DNA of 50,883 nt from JBLUOA01 sp048060095 (GTDB lineage: Bacteria; Pseudomonadota; Alphaproteobacteria; Rhodobacterales; Rhodobacteraceae). A program made the translations under genes and the position numbers. This document shows positions 17,381 through 25,670 of the stretch, one piece after another. A model generated the notes under the pieces. That model searched no databases and was not told where the DNA came from. It saw only the letters and a list, made by a program, of their open reading frames with translations. The stretch spans positions 1-50,883 of the forward strand of contig NZ_JBLUOA010000010.1 in assembly GCF_048060095.1 (NCBI RefSeq), given 5' to 3'. Position 1 is the first letter of the stretch. Each line of letters opens with the position of its first letter.

Positions 17381-18481
17381 ATGGCCAGCACACTTTTCAC
17401 CCCGATTGCCATGCGGGGCCTGACGATCCCGAACCGCATCACGGTGTCGCCGATGTGCCAATACTCGGCCACGGACGGCGTCGTGGGGGATTGGCACTTT
17501 GCGCATCTGGGCCAGTTTGCGCAATCGGGGCCGGGTCTGATCTTTGTGGAATCCACTGGGGTTGAACCGGAGGGCCGGATCACACCGCAATGCACCGGGC
17601 TTTACGATGACGCGACCGAGGCGGCGTTCGCCCGGATCGTCGCGTTCATGAAGTCGGTGGGCGACAGCCGCGTTGGCATCCAGCTGGGTCATTCCGGGCG
17701 CAAGGGCAGCACCGTCGCCCCGTGGGAGGGCGGCGGCCTGATCGATGGCCCTGACGCGTGGGAACCGCTGGCCCCCTCAGCCGTCGAATACCTGCCTGGG
17801 TGGCCACCTCCCGTTGCCATGGACGCCGCAGCGATGGATCGCGTGCGAGAGGCGTTCGTCCAGGCGGCAACGCGGGCCGACCGGGCCGATTTCGATTTGA
17901 TCGAGCTTCACGTTGGGCACGGATATCTGCTGCACCAGTTTCTTTCGCCAATCACTAACCAGCGCACCGATGCCTATGGCGGAAGCCCCGAGGCGCGGAT
18001 GCGCTATCCGCTTGAAGTGTTCGAGGCTGTGCGCGCCGCTTTTCCCGCCGATAAACCCGTCATGGTGCGTCTGTCGGCCACCGATTGGATCGACGGCGGC
18101 TTGGACATGCCGCAATCCATCGAATTCTGCCGCGCGCTTAGGGCGCTTGGCTGTGACATGGTTGATGTCACCAGCGGCGGCTTGGATCAGCGCCAGAAGA
18201 TTACGACCGGCCCCGGCTATCAGGTGGGAATGTCAGAAGCGATCCGGCGAGAGGCCGATATCCCGACGATGGCCGTGGGTCAGATCACCGATCCAATACA
18301 GGCCGAAACGATCTTGTCCACGGGTCAGGCCGACATGGTCGCGCTGGCGCGCGGGATGCTGTGGGATCCGCGCTGGGCATGGAAAGCCGCCGTGGCACTC
18401 GGCGAAGAAATCACACTGCCCGCGCCCCATGCCCGCTGCAACCCCGCGCTTCGCGCGAAACCCTTTGTAACGAGGAGTTAG
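17381..18481 (+). CDS. NADH:flavin oxidoreductase / old yellow enzyme (YqjM type)
   Basis: A 366-residue FMN-dependent TIM barrel. MCQYSATDGVVGDWH (about residues 25-39) carries the YqjM-type cysteine that tunes the flavin. QLGHSGRKG and HVGHGYLLHQFLSP contain the substrate-binding histidines and the NQRTDAYGGS flavin-site signature. Such enzymes reduce activated C=C bonds, and related ones demethylate or oxidise cyclic amines. Start ATG at 17381 with GAGGGG 8 nt upstream. It is followed 3 bp later by an SDR in the same operon, downstream of operator 3. Confidence 0.93.
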   Translation: MASTLFTPIAMRGLTIPNRITVSPMCQYSATDGVVGDWHFAHLGQFAQSGPGLIFVESTGVEPEGRITPQCTGLYDDATEAAFARIVAFMKSVGDSRVGIQLGHSGRKGSTVAPWEGGGLIDGPDAWEPLAPSAVEYLPGWPPPVAMDAAAMDRVREAFVQAATRADRADFDLIELHVGHGYLLHQFLSPITNQRTDAYGGSPEARMRYPLEVFEAVRAAFPADKPVMVRLSATDWIDGGLDMPQSIEFCRALRALGCDMVDVTSGGLDQRQKITTGPGYQVGMSEAIRREADIPTMAVGQITDPIQAETILSTGQADMVALARGMLWDPRWAWKAAVALGEEITLPAPHARCNPALRAKPFVTRS

Positions 18482-18484
18482 GCG

Positions 18485-19261
18485 ATGCCCGCACTTTCAG
18501 GAAAAACCGTCGTCGTGACCGGCGCGTCAAAGGGGATCGGCGCCGCGATTACCGCTGCGATGGTCAAGGGCGGGGCGCGGGTGATCGCGCATTATGGCAC
18601 GGACCTTGCCGGGGCTGAGGCGGCTGTGGAGGGCGCTTCGGAGGGGCAGGCGACCCTGATACAAGCCGATTTTTCGGACATGGGCGCGGTGGATCGTTTT
18701 TGGAACGCGGCCAAAGAAGCCGCCCCGGAAAGCCGGATCGATGTGCTGGTCAACAATGCCGGGATTATGCGGCAGACCGGCGGCATCTTTGATCCGCTGG
18801 AAGACTGGGACCGTGTCTGGGCCGAGGCGATGGCCGTCAACGTCTACGCCCCCGCGCGTTTGCTGCGCCATGCGGTGGCCGATTGGGTCGGCGCGGATCA
18901 ACCGGGCGCGATCATCGGGATCGGCAGTTGGGCGGCCAGCCGCGGCACTGCAAACCCCGGTGCGATTGCCTACGCGGCTTCGAAGGCCGCCATTGTTGCG
19001 GCGACGAAAACCGTTGCCCGAAACTACGCCGATAAGGGCATTCTGGCTTATGTCATCTCCCCCGGCGTGGTGCGCACTCGGATGTCCGTCGACAGCGCCG
19101 CGATGGTGGGCGGTGAGGACGCCGTGACCGCGACCCTGCCGATGGCTGAATGGGTGCCGCCGTCAGACATCGGGGAACTCGCCGCGTTTCTGGCCGAAGG
19201 CCGCGCGCGCCACCTGACAGGGGCGACAATCGACGTCAACGGCGCTGCCTATATAAGATGA
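18485..19261 (+). CDS. Short-chain dehydrogenase/reductase (SDR)
   Basis: A 258-residue classical SDR with TGASKGIG (12-19), NNAG (90-93) and the catalytic S148, Y163 and K167 (YAASK). H36 in place of an acidic residue at the end of beta-2 suggests NADP. GAGGAG lies about 8 nt before the ATG. It is cotranscribed with the old yellow enzyme, a pairing that suggests successive reduction or oxidation at one ring or side chain. Convergent with the DapA-family gene at 19275. Confidence 0.9.
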   Translation: MPALSGKTVVVTGASKGIGAAITAAMVKGGARVIAHYGTDLAGAEAAVEGASEGQATLIQADFSDMGAVDRFWNAAKEAAPESRIDVLVNNAGIMRQTGGIFDPLEDWDRVWAEAMAVNVYAPARLLRHAVADWVGADQPGAIIGIGSWAASRGTANPGAIAYAASKAAIVAATKTVARNYADKGILAYVISPGVVRTRMSVDSAAMVGGEDAVTATLPMAEWVPPSDIGELAAFLAEGRARHLTGATIDVNGAAYIR

Positions 19262-19274
19262 GCGTGTGGTGAGG

Positions 19275-20225
19275 TTACTCCGCCGCGGCCTGTCGGCCCT
19301 CGATCGCGTCGACCACGGACTGCAGCTCTTCCATCAAGGGCACCATGCGGGCGACGCGCTCGCGCCCCTCGGCCCCAAGGCTTTCAAACGTGGTGATCGG
19401 CGGGCGCACGTCGCCCACGGGATGCCCCGCCGCCGCCGCCAGCGCCTTGGAGTAGCACTGATGTCCGTAAAGCGGATGGCCCTCGGTGATGATTGCATCA
19501 AACTTCTGAATAACGCTTTGCACCGCCCAGACATCATCCCAACGCGCCTCATACGCCCAGTCGACGAATTTGACCGAGGCGCGGGGGATGTAGTTGCCAT
19601 AGGGGTTCACATAGCCGTTCGCGCCCATCTTGAAACTTTCCAACACCTGCTGCCCGGCCCAGACGTTCATCAGGCCATCGCTTTCGACGCGGATCGCGTG
19701 GATGCGTTCGATCCGTTGGGACGCTTCCTTGATATACCGCACCTGCTCAAAGCTTTTCGTCAGGTGGCCGACCAACTTCGCGGGCATGTCGACGTTCGAC
19801 GTAAAGGGGTTGTTGTAAAGCATAATCGGCAAGTCGCAGCCCTCGCAGATCGCGCGGTAGTAGTTGAAAATCTCGTCCTCGGTTGGGGTGTAGTAATAGG
19901 GCGGGATAATCATCAGCCCGTCCGCGCCGAGATCCTGCGCCTGACGCGAGTATCGCACGGCGGTCGGCGTGTGGGCGTTCATCGTGCCGACCATAACCAC
20001 CATGCGGCCCGCGACGTGATCCACGGTCGCCTTTACGAAGGTTTCGCGTTCGGCGTCGTTGATCGTCAGAAATTCGCCCGTCGTGCCAAGGATGATGATG
20101 CCGGGCACGCCGCACTCCACCTGCCAATCCAGAAAGCCTTGCCACGCTTCGTAATCAATCTCGGCCCCGCCGGGGGTGAAGGGCGTAACGGTGACGGTAT
20201 AGCTGCCACTGAAGGGTTTGGTCAT
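19275..20225 (-). CDS. DapA/NanA-family lyase (second copy type)
   Basis: A 316-residue DapA-family (beta/alpha)8 protein with canonical GTTGE (47-51), Y137 (LYNNP) and Schiff-base K166 (YIKEAS). It is clearly different from the paralogue at 5638-6558. I chose the ATG at 20225; the frame continues to 20282 but would overlap the divergent gene. Only 47 bp separate it from the divergent FAD oxidase (20273), and I see no copy of the tandem operator there. The pairing of DapA-like and DadA-like genes resembles HypD/HypO of D-hydroxyproline catabolism, which is suggestive only. Confidence 0.88.
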   Translation of the reverse strand: MTKPFSGSYTVTVTPFTPGGAEIDYEAWQGFLDWQVECGVPGIIILGTTGEFLTINDAERETFVKATVDHVAGRMVVMVGTMNAHTPTAVRYSRQAQDLGADGLMIIPPYYYTPTEDEIFNYYRAICEGCDLPIMLYNNPFTSNVDMPAKLVGHLTKSFEQVRYIKEASQRIERIHAIRVESDGLMNVWAGQQVLESFKMGANGYVNPYGNYIPRASVKFVDWAYEARWDDVWAVQSVIQKFDAIITEGHPLYGHQCYSKALAAAAGHPVGDVRPPITTFESLGAEGRERVARMVPLMEELQSVVDAIEGRQAAAE

Positions 20226-20272
20226 GGTAGTGTCCTTGTAAATGCGGCCTTGGGGCCGAAAGGGGTGGCTGC

Positions 20273-21424
20273 GTGACGCCAATCAGCACCACGACTGATA
20301 CGCTTGTGATCGGGGGCGGCATCGCTGGCCTGATGACCGCGTGGTATCTGGCCCGCGACGGTGTTGAGGTCACGCTGGTCGAGGCGGGCGATGATATCGG
20401 CACGCAGGCGTCGGGCGCGAATGCTGGGTCGCTGCATTTGCAGATCCAATACCCCGAATTTGCAGCCTATGGCGAAGACTGGGCGCGGGCCTATGCGCCG
20501 ACGCTGCGGTTCATCAGCGCGTCGATTGATATGTGGCAGGGCTTGCCCGGCGAACTTGGCGAGGATTTGGACGTTCAATTGGGCGGCGGCCTTGTGGTTG
20601 CGATGACCGACGACCAGATGCGCCGGATTGAGGCGAAGGCGAAGATCGAGGCCTCCGTCGGCGTGCAAACCGACATTCTGGACGCGGCAGAGGTTCGTAG
20701 CATTGCACCCTACCTGACCGAAGCCGTGATCGGCGCGGGCTTCTGCGCGCGTGAAGGTAAGGCCAACCCCTTGCGGGTGACACCTGCGCTGACCTCGGCG
20801 GCATTGCTCGCCGGGGTGGTGATCGAACGTCAGGCGCGGGTTACGGCGATTGAACGGCGCGACGGCGGCTTTGACGTCACCACCAGCCGGGGGCGCATCC
20901 GGGCGGGCCGTGTCGTGAACTGCGCGGGGGCAGCAGCGGCAGAGGTCGCGGCGATGGTTGGCGTCGACGTCGAACTTGGCGGGTTTCCGTTGCAGGTCAC
21001 GGTCACGGAACCCGTGGCCCCGACGATCCCGCATCTGGTCTATTCCGCAGCGGGAAAACTGACGCTGAAACAGGTCGCCAATGGCGGCTGCGTGATCGGC
21101 GGCGGCTGGGCCGCTACCGTGCGAGGCGACGGAAGCCTTGCGACCGACCCCGTGAATTTCGCACGTAACATGGCGATTGCCGCAGATGTTGCCCCGGTGC
21201 TGGCCGCAGCCCGACCGGTGCGAAGTTGGACGGCGTGGGTCAACGGCACGAAAGACTGGCGCCCGATCATAGGCGAGGCGCCGGACGTGCCGGGTTTTTT
21301 CCTTGCGCTTTTTCCATGGGTGGGGTTCAGCGCCGGGCCTATGACCGCGCGGGTCACTGCCGATCTGGTGCAGGGTCGCGCGCCGTCTGTGCCGCTTGGG
21401 GGCATCTCGGTTTTGGCGGATTAG
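20273..21424 (+). CDS. FAD-dependent oxidase, DadA/HcnC type
   Basis: A 383-residue D-amino-acid-oxidase-fold protein with LVIGGGIAGLMTA (11-23) for FAD and ANAGSLHLQIQ, the same motif as the paralogue at 11860-12984 (ANAGSLHVQMQ). Both also share a TLKQ, then VIGGGWxA stretch in the C-terminal half. Unlike its paralogue it has no adjacent HcnAB-like subunit, so it may act alone or share that partner. The start is a GTG at 20273, taken because AGGGG lies about 8 nt upstream and the first residues lead straight into the FAD motif. Convergent with the GcvPB-like gene. Confidence 0.88.
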   Translation: MTPISTTTDTLVIGGGIAGLMTAWYLARDGVEVTLVEAGDDIGTQASGANAGSLHLQIQYPEFAAYGEDWARAYAPTLRFISASIDMWQGLPGELGEDLDVQLGGGLVVAMTDDQMRRIEAKAKIEASVGVQTDILDAAEVRSIAPYLTEAVIGAGFCAREGKANPLRVTPALTSAALLAGVVIERQARVTAIERRDGGFDVTTSRGRIRAGRVVNCAGAAAAEVAAMVGVDVELGGFPLQVTVTEPVAPTIPHLVYSAAGKLTLKQVANGGCVIGGGWAATVRGDGSLATDPVNFARNMAIAADVAPVLAAARPVRSWTAWVNGTKDWRPIIGEAPDVPGFFLALFPWVGFSAGPMTARVTADLVQGRAPSVPLGGISVLAD

Positions 21425-21445
21425 GGCTGCGGCCGGTTGCATGAC

Positions 21446-23008
21446 CTAGGCAGCGCCGCGGTTGGATTTGCCGTCGCCTGCGATCTTGCGCTTGTAGGCG
21501 CGCCACGTCATCGACCATTTCGCCGGATCTTCGAACGCATCCCCTTTTACCTGCGCCACGGGTTGGTTGTGCGGCGCAGTCTTCACAAGCTCTGGCGTTT
21601 CGCGGGCTTCTCGCGCGATCTTGGCAACGACATCGATCCACAGGTCGATATCTTCTTTCGACCAAAGCTCCCCAGCTTCGGGGGTGAATGGTTCGGCGAC
21701 GATCCATGGCTCATGGCTCATCCACCAGGGGTCAATGCCGTAATCCGCCATCCGGTTAGCGAAATCGACGGTGCCGATGCCGGTTTCTTCGCAAAGCGAC
21801 CCGAGCGACCAGCGCGTCATTTCCATCCGGTGCTTGCCGTTGTCGGGGTTGGAGATTTCAAGGCCCGGAATCTCGCCCAGCTTCTTGTCCATGTAGTTGT
21901 TCGCCACGACCGAGATGTCAGACGCAAGTTCAATCCCTTCAGCCCCCATCGCGCGGGCCCATGCGTAAGCTTTGACGACCTGAGGCACGTTGCCCCAGAA
22001 TTCACGCACCTTGCCCGACGATTTGGGGCGATCTTCGTCGAGGGTGTAACGCGCGCCCTCCTTCACGACGACCGGCGCGGGCAGGTAGGGGGCAAGGTCG
22101 TCGGTGCAGCCATAGGCACCCACAGCCGGGCCACCGCCCGCTTTCGGGGCACCAAACGTCTTGTGCAGCATGAACATGCAGGCATCGAACCCCAATTCGC
22201 GCGCCGACAGCTTGCCCATCACGCCGTTGAAGTTCGCGTGGTCGTAAAAGCATAGCGCCCCGGCGTCCTTCGCGATCCTTACCCATTCTTTGATCTCGGG
22301 GTTGTAGATGCCCATGTCGTCGGGATTGTTGACCATGATAAGCGCGGTCTTGTCGCTGACCGCCGCCTTCAATGCGTCGAGCGAGGGGTAGCCGTTATCC
22401 TCCAGCGGCAAGTTTACCACGTCAAAGCCAGCGGCAGCAGCCGTAGCCGGATTACAGGGATGCGCCTGCACTGACGTGACCATTTCGGTTCGCTGGCCGA
22501 GCATACCGCGATCGGACCAATAGGCACGGGCGACGGCTGTCATCGTGTAGGCCGCATCGGCCCCGCCGCCTGCCTGAAAGATGAACTGATCCATCCCCGA
22601 AAGGCTGCGCAGGATACAGTCGAAATCGTGGATGATCTCAAGCACACCCTGAAGGGTGTCGGGGTGCTGATACGGATGCACTTCGGCCAGATCAGGGGTG
22701 AGCGTCGCGTATTCGGCGGTTTTGGAGTTGTATTTCATCGTGCAGGTGCCAAACAGGCTGACCCCCATCATGCCTAGCGTCATCTGGCTTAGATGCAGGT
22801 AATGGCGCTGCGCTTCAAATTCGGTGATCTCGGGCAATTCCGGGCGGTCGTCGCGGGCCATTGCGCCGGGGATCAGGTCAGCGCCAACGGCTTTGGACAC
22901 GTCCGCTTCGGGGGCGGGAAACAACTGCCCACGGGCACCGGGGCGGCCCATTTCCATAACAACGGGTTCGTCCCATTTCGCGGCGTGAAACTGCGGTAGA
23001 CGGGTCAT
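21446..23008 (-). CDS. gcvPB: GcvPB-like PLP enzyme (glycine dehydrogenase subunit 2 family)
   Basis: A 520-residue fold-type I PLP protein matching the C-terminal half of glycine decarboxylase. GTCTMKYNSK (88-97) corresponds to the family GSCTMKYNPK, and D256 (YDHANFNG) and the Schiff-base K283 (LHKTFGAPK) are intact. After the lysine, however, AGGGPAVG (290-297) replaces the usual GGGGPG loop, so the glycine site differs. The ATG overlaps nothing upstream but its start (23008) overlaps the stop of the GcvPA-like gene as ATGA. No gcvH, gcvT or lpd lies nearby. The symbol denotes the family; a substrate other than glycine is quite possible. Confidence 0.8.
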   Translation of the reverse strand: MTRLPQFHAAKWDEPVVMEMGRPGARGQLFPAPEADVSKAVGADLIPGAMARDDRPELPEITEFEAQRHYLHLSQMTLGMMGVSLFGTCTMKYNSKTAEYATLTPDLAEVHPYQHPDTLQGVLEIIHDFDCILRSLSGMDQFIFQAGGGADAAYTMTAVARAYWSDRGMLGQRTEMVTSVQAHPCNPATAAAAGFDVVNLPLEDNGYPSLDALKAAVSDKTALIMVNNPDDMGIYNPEIKEWVRIAKDAGALCFYDHANFNGVMGKLSARELGFDACMFMLHKTFGAPKAGGGPAVGAYGCTDDLAPYLPAPVVVKEGARYTLDEDRPKSSGKVREFWGNVPQVVKAYAWARAMGAEGIELASDISVVANNYMDKKLGEIPGLEISNPDNGKHRMEMTRWSLGSLCEETGIGTVDFANRMADYGIDPWWMSHEPWIVAEPFTPEAGELWSKEDIDLWIDVVAKIAREARETPELVKTAPHNQPVAQVKGDAFEDPAKWSMTWRAYKRKIAGDGKSNRGAA

Positions 23009-24411
23009 TGCAGAACCTCCCTCAGCGTATCGGCCAGCCGACGAATATCGGCAGCGCTGTGAACTTCGGTCACGCAGAACAGGGCGGATTGCCCCAGATT
23101 GCCGCTTTCGGCCGAGATATCCTTGCCGCCGAAAATACCGCGTTCGCGCAGAGCATCGTTCACCTCGGCCACGGTCCGGCCCGTGTCGTCGAAGTTAACC
23201 ACGAATTCCTTGAACGTCGTGCCCGGCCAGACGACTTTGACGCCGGGAATGTCGGCCAAAAGCTTCGCCGCATAGCGGGCTTGCGAGACAATCAGATGCC
23301 CGACCTCGCGAAACCCCTCTGGCCCCAGAAGGCTCATGTAAACCGCACCGGCGATGGCCCAGAGGTAGGTTGAATTCCCGGTCCAATCCTTGCCATGCTC
23401 GCGCGATCCATACGAATTCTGATGCGGACAGGCGAGGCCGAAGCCGTGCTGGCCAGGGGTCTGCGTTTCCGCGATTGAAACGAGAAACCCGTTATATTCG
23501 TGGACGTATCGCGGATCGTCGCGCGACGCGATGAAACCGCCGACGCCGCCACCGCATTGCATATGCACCCCCAACGGCTGCACCGGGCCGGTGACGATAT
23601 CGGCCCCGTAATCCCCCGGTGCTTTCAAAACGCCAAGGCTTAGGGGATCAACGCCAACGATGGTTTCGGCGCCCGCCTCGCGGGCCAATCGTGCGATTTC
23701 TGCCGCGCCGGTCTCGATGGTGCCGAGATAAGCCGGGTTTTCAAAATAGACCGCAGCGACATCGGGGCTAAGCTTGGCTTTCAGGTCGCCCAGATCAAGC
23801 TGCCCGGTCGTCGGGTCGGCGGCAACGGTGACCACCTCGATATGGCTCTCCATCTCGGACGGCTGGCAATAGGTCCGGATTACCGACAGGCGTTCAGGGT
23901 CCGACAGCAGCGGCACCAGAACCTTGCGGCGGCCCGTCATCCTTGCCGCCATTCGGATCGCGTGGCCAATCGCGCAGCCCCATGAATAGACCGGCAGTTG
24001 CACGACATCGAGGTTCAGAAGCGCACCCAGTTGCGATGAAAATTCAAACCACGCCTGATTGCGCCCGTGGTCGGACTGGTAGCTGCCCCAGACGTTGGTT
24101 GCGAACTCTGTCCGGCCGACGATTTCGTCGACGATGGCGGGAACGTGGTGCTGCCAGACGCCCGCGCCCAGAAAGCTGATGTTGTCCTGGCAATTGAGGT
24201 TCTTGCCAAGCTTGCCCATCAGGTCGCGTTTCAGGTCGATTTCGCTGTTCAGAGTCGGCGGCAGATCAAGCGGAGCCTTGCGGTAGTGATCGCTTGGGAT
24301 CTGCTCAAACACATCAGCGATTGAGGCCGCCCCAATCTCGTCCAGCATGGCTTGGATCGCGCCGGGCGCCGCATTTGCCATCCAGGGATGGGCACGGGTG
24401 TCGGTCGTCAT
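23005..24411 (-). CDS. gcvPA: GcvPA-like subunit (glycine dehydrogenase subunit 1 family)
   Basis: A 468-residue protein matching the N-terminal half of glycine decarboxylase, which forms a heterotetramer with the GcvPB-like partner. SFLGAGVWQHHVPAIVDEI (about 99-117) corresponds to the family signature FLGAGxYxHxIP, but the following segment diverges from glycine-cleavage enzymes (NVWGSYQSDHGRNQ in place of the usual TPYQxExSQG). SD AAGGGAG lies about 9 nt before the ATG. The 74-nt upstream gap holds operator 4 and has no room for a glycine riboswitch, so regulation follows the island, not glycine. Rhodobacteraceae usually encode a single-chain gcvP elsewhere for glycine cleavage. Confidence 0.8.
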   Translation of the reverse strand: MTTDTRAHPWMANAAPGAIQAMLDEIGAASIADVFEQIPSDHYRKAPLDLPPTLNSEIDLKRDLMGKLGKNLNCQDNISFLGAGVWQHHVPAIVDEIVGRTEFATNVWGSYQSDHGRNQAWFEFSSQLGALLNLDVVQLPVYSWGCAIGHAIRMAARMTGRRKVLVPLLSDPERLSVIRTYCQPSEMESHIEVVTVAADPTTGQLDLGDLKAKLSPDVAAVYFENPAYLGTIETGAAEIARLAREAGAETIVGVDPLSLGVLKAPGDYGADIVTGPVQPLGVHMQCGGGVGGFIASRDDPRYVHEYNGFLVSIAETQTPGQHGFGLACPHQNSYGSREHGKDWTGNSTYLWAIAGAVYMSLLGPEGFREVGHLIVSQARYAAKLLADIPGVKVVWPGTTFKEFVVNFDDTGRTVAEVNDALRERGIFGGKDISAESGNLGQSALFCVTEVHSAADIRRLADTLREVLQ

Positions 24412-24443
24412 TTCTGGGCTCCCTTCAGCGATTCTATGTCTTG

Positions 24444-24477
24444 GTCAATGTTTTGCACAAAAGTTCGCATATCGCAC
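24444..24477. promoter_or_regulatory. IclR-type tandem operator 4
   Basis: On the plus strand: GTCAATGTTTTGCAC, AAAA, GTTCGCATATCGCAC. The second 15-mer is very close to the published PcaR site GTTCGATAATCGCAC. It lies 33 bp before the GcvPA-like gene. Reading leftward, TTGTGC and TAGAAT 18 bp apart may be its promoter, with the operator covering the -35. Confidence 0.7.
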
Positions 24478-24485
24478 AATTCTAA

Positions 24486-25598
24486 TCAACTCTCCCCGAT
24501 CCGCATCATCATCTGCCGCATCGCCCCGGTCTGAACCCGGATGAAACCCGATAGGGCCGCGTCCAGCGTCGGATCACCGGTATCGACCCACAGGCGCGGT
24601 TGGGCGAGGGCGGAAAGCTTGGCCTCGGTCGCCAGCACGATCAGCCCTTCACGGCCCGCCTGTGCAATCAAGCTGTGGCTGATCTGTTGGTTGCCGCGTC
24701 CCAGCAGGAACCCCTGCTGGCCGGTTACGCCCAAGACCAGATGCACTTGGCGATCAGCCGCCAGCGTTTCTAATGTCGCGGCGTCAGCGTCCCGAGCGAC
24801 GACCCTCCCATCAAGCAATGCGTCTGTGCCGAGTGTTGTCGGGGTGTGCCCCGCCGCAAGCATGACCGCGCCCGCGCTGGTGCCGGGGCCGATTATATAG
24901 AGCGTGTCGGGCTCCATGCCGCGTGCAATGGCAGCGGCGGCATAGGACAGCGCAGCGGCTTCGTCCTGCCGGGGTCCACCCTTCGCGGCCTGCATGAGAT
25001 TGCGGGCGACGGGCACGCGGGCCAGTCCGAACAGACGCGGGGCGATGACGCCCTCGCGCAGCGCCTCTTCGTCGATGTCCATGACTTCGGCGGTGTCGTC
25101 CCACGCGACACGTTCCGCCTCCAAAGCCACATCCGCCATCATCGCCCCAGCCGCGCCGGGCGAGATCGCGAAGACGCCCGAATGCATCTTGACCCCACAC
25201 GGTATCCCCAGCATCGGCACGCCAGCAGGCAGCGCCGCCGCCACATCGCGGGCCGTGCCATCGCCGCCTGCGAAAACCATAAGATCGACCTCGCGCATCA
25301 TGCCAACGGCCTCGCGCGTGTCGCGGGCTGTGCTGCTTGGCTCGCCAATATCGATGATCTTGATTTCGAGAGGCAACCCAGCGACCCAATCGGCCCCCAA
25401 CGGGCCCGGGGCGGTCACAATCGCAGTTCCCGGCGCACGCGCCGCAAGGCGCTCCAACGCCGCGCGGGTGCGCAGTCCGGCCAACGGAATAGCCCCCCGC
25501 CGCAACGCTTCGGCCACGGTGTCCGGGCCGTCGGTGCCTTTCAGGCCAACCGCTCCGCCAAGCCCGGCGACGGGATTGACAATAAGGCCAAGCTGCAT
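24486..25598 (-). CDS. ATP-NAD kinase-family protein (AcoX-like)
   Basis: A 370-residue protein with the diacylglycerol/NAD kinase nucleotide site FAGGDGTARD (109-118, GGDGT at 111-115) and a Gly-rich N-terminus (LGLIVNPVAGLGG). Length and the GVKMHSGVFA stretch fit the AcoX-like branch found in catabolic operons (first seen beside acetoin dehydrogenase genes) rather than housekeeping PpnK (about 290 residues). Its role in those operons is not established. I chose the ATG at 25598, as the open frame above it crosses operator 5 and the divergent gene. The product ends 9 bp from operator 4. Confidence 0.85.
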   Translation of the reverse strand: MQLGLIVNPVAGLGGAVGLKGTDGPDTVAEALRRGAIPLAGLRTRAALERLAARAPGTAIVTAPGPLGADWVAGLPLEIKIIDIGEPSSTARDTREAVGMMREVDLMVFAGGDGTARDVAAALPAGVPMLGIPCGVKMHSGVFAISPGAAGAMMADVALEAERVAWDDTAEVMDIDEEALREGVIAPRLFGLARVPVARNLMQAAKGGPRQDEAAALSYAAAAIARGMEPDTLYIIGPGTSAGAVMLAAGHTPTTLGTDALLDGRVVARDADAATLETLAADRQVHLVLGVTGQQGFLLGRGNQQISHSLIAQAGREGLIVLATEAKLSALAQPRLWVDTGDPTLDAALSGFIRVQTGAMRQMMMRIGES

Positions 25599-25630
25599 TG
25601 GGTCGCTCCGGAAGAACTTGTTGAACCTGC

Positions 25631-25664
25631 GTTCATTATGCGCACAACTGTTCGCAAATGGGAG
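25631..25664. promoter_or_regulatory. IclR-type tandem operator 5
   Basis: On the plus strand: GTTCATTATGCGCAC, AACT, GTTCGCAAATGGGAG. The first 15-mer is a good match; the second keeps only GTTCG and its end doubles as the ribosome site (GGGAG) of the fusion gene that starts 7 bp later at 25671. It separates two divergent genes. Confidence 0.65.
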
Positions 25665-25670
25665 AGTCAA

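Noticed and set aside
19262..20282. A plus-strand open frame of 336 codons over the DapA-family gene
   Set aside because: It is the complement of the real leftward gene, whose GTTGE, YNNP and lysine motifs are all intact; the rightward translation has no family features.
24412..24485. Glycine riboswitch ahead of the GcvPA-like gene
   Set aside because: The gap is only 74 nt and contains the tandem operator; it lacks the paired aptamer structure and there is not enough room.
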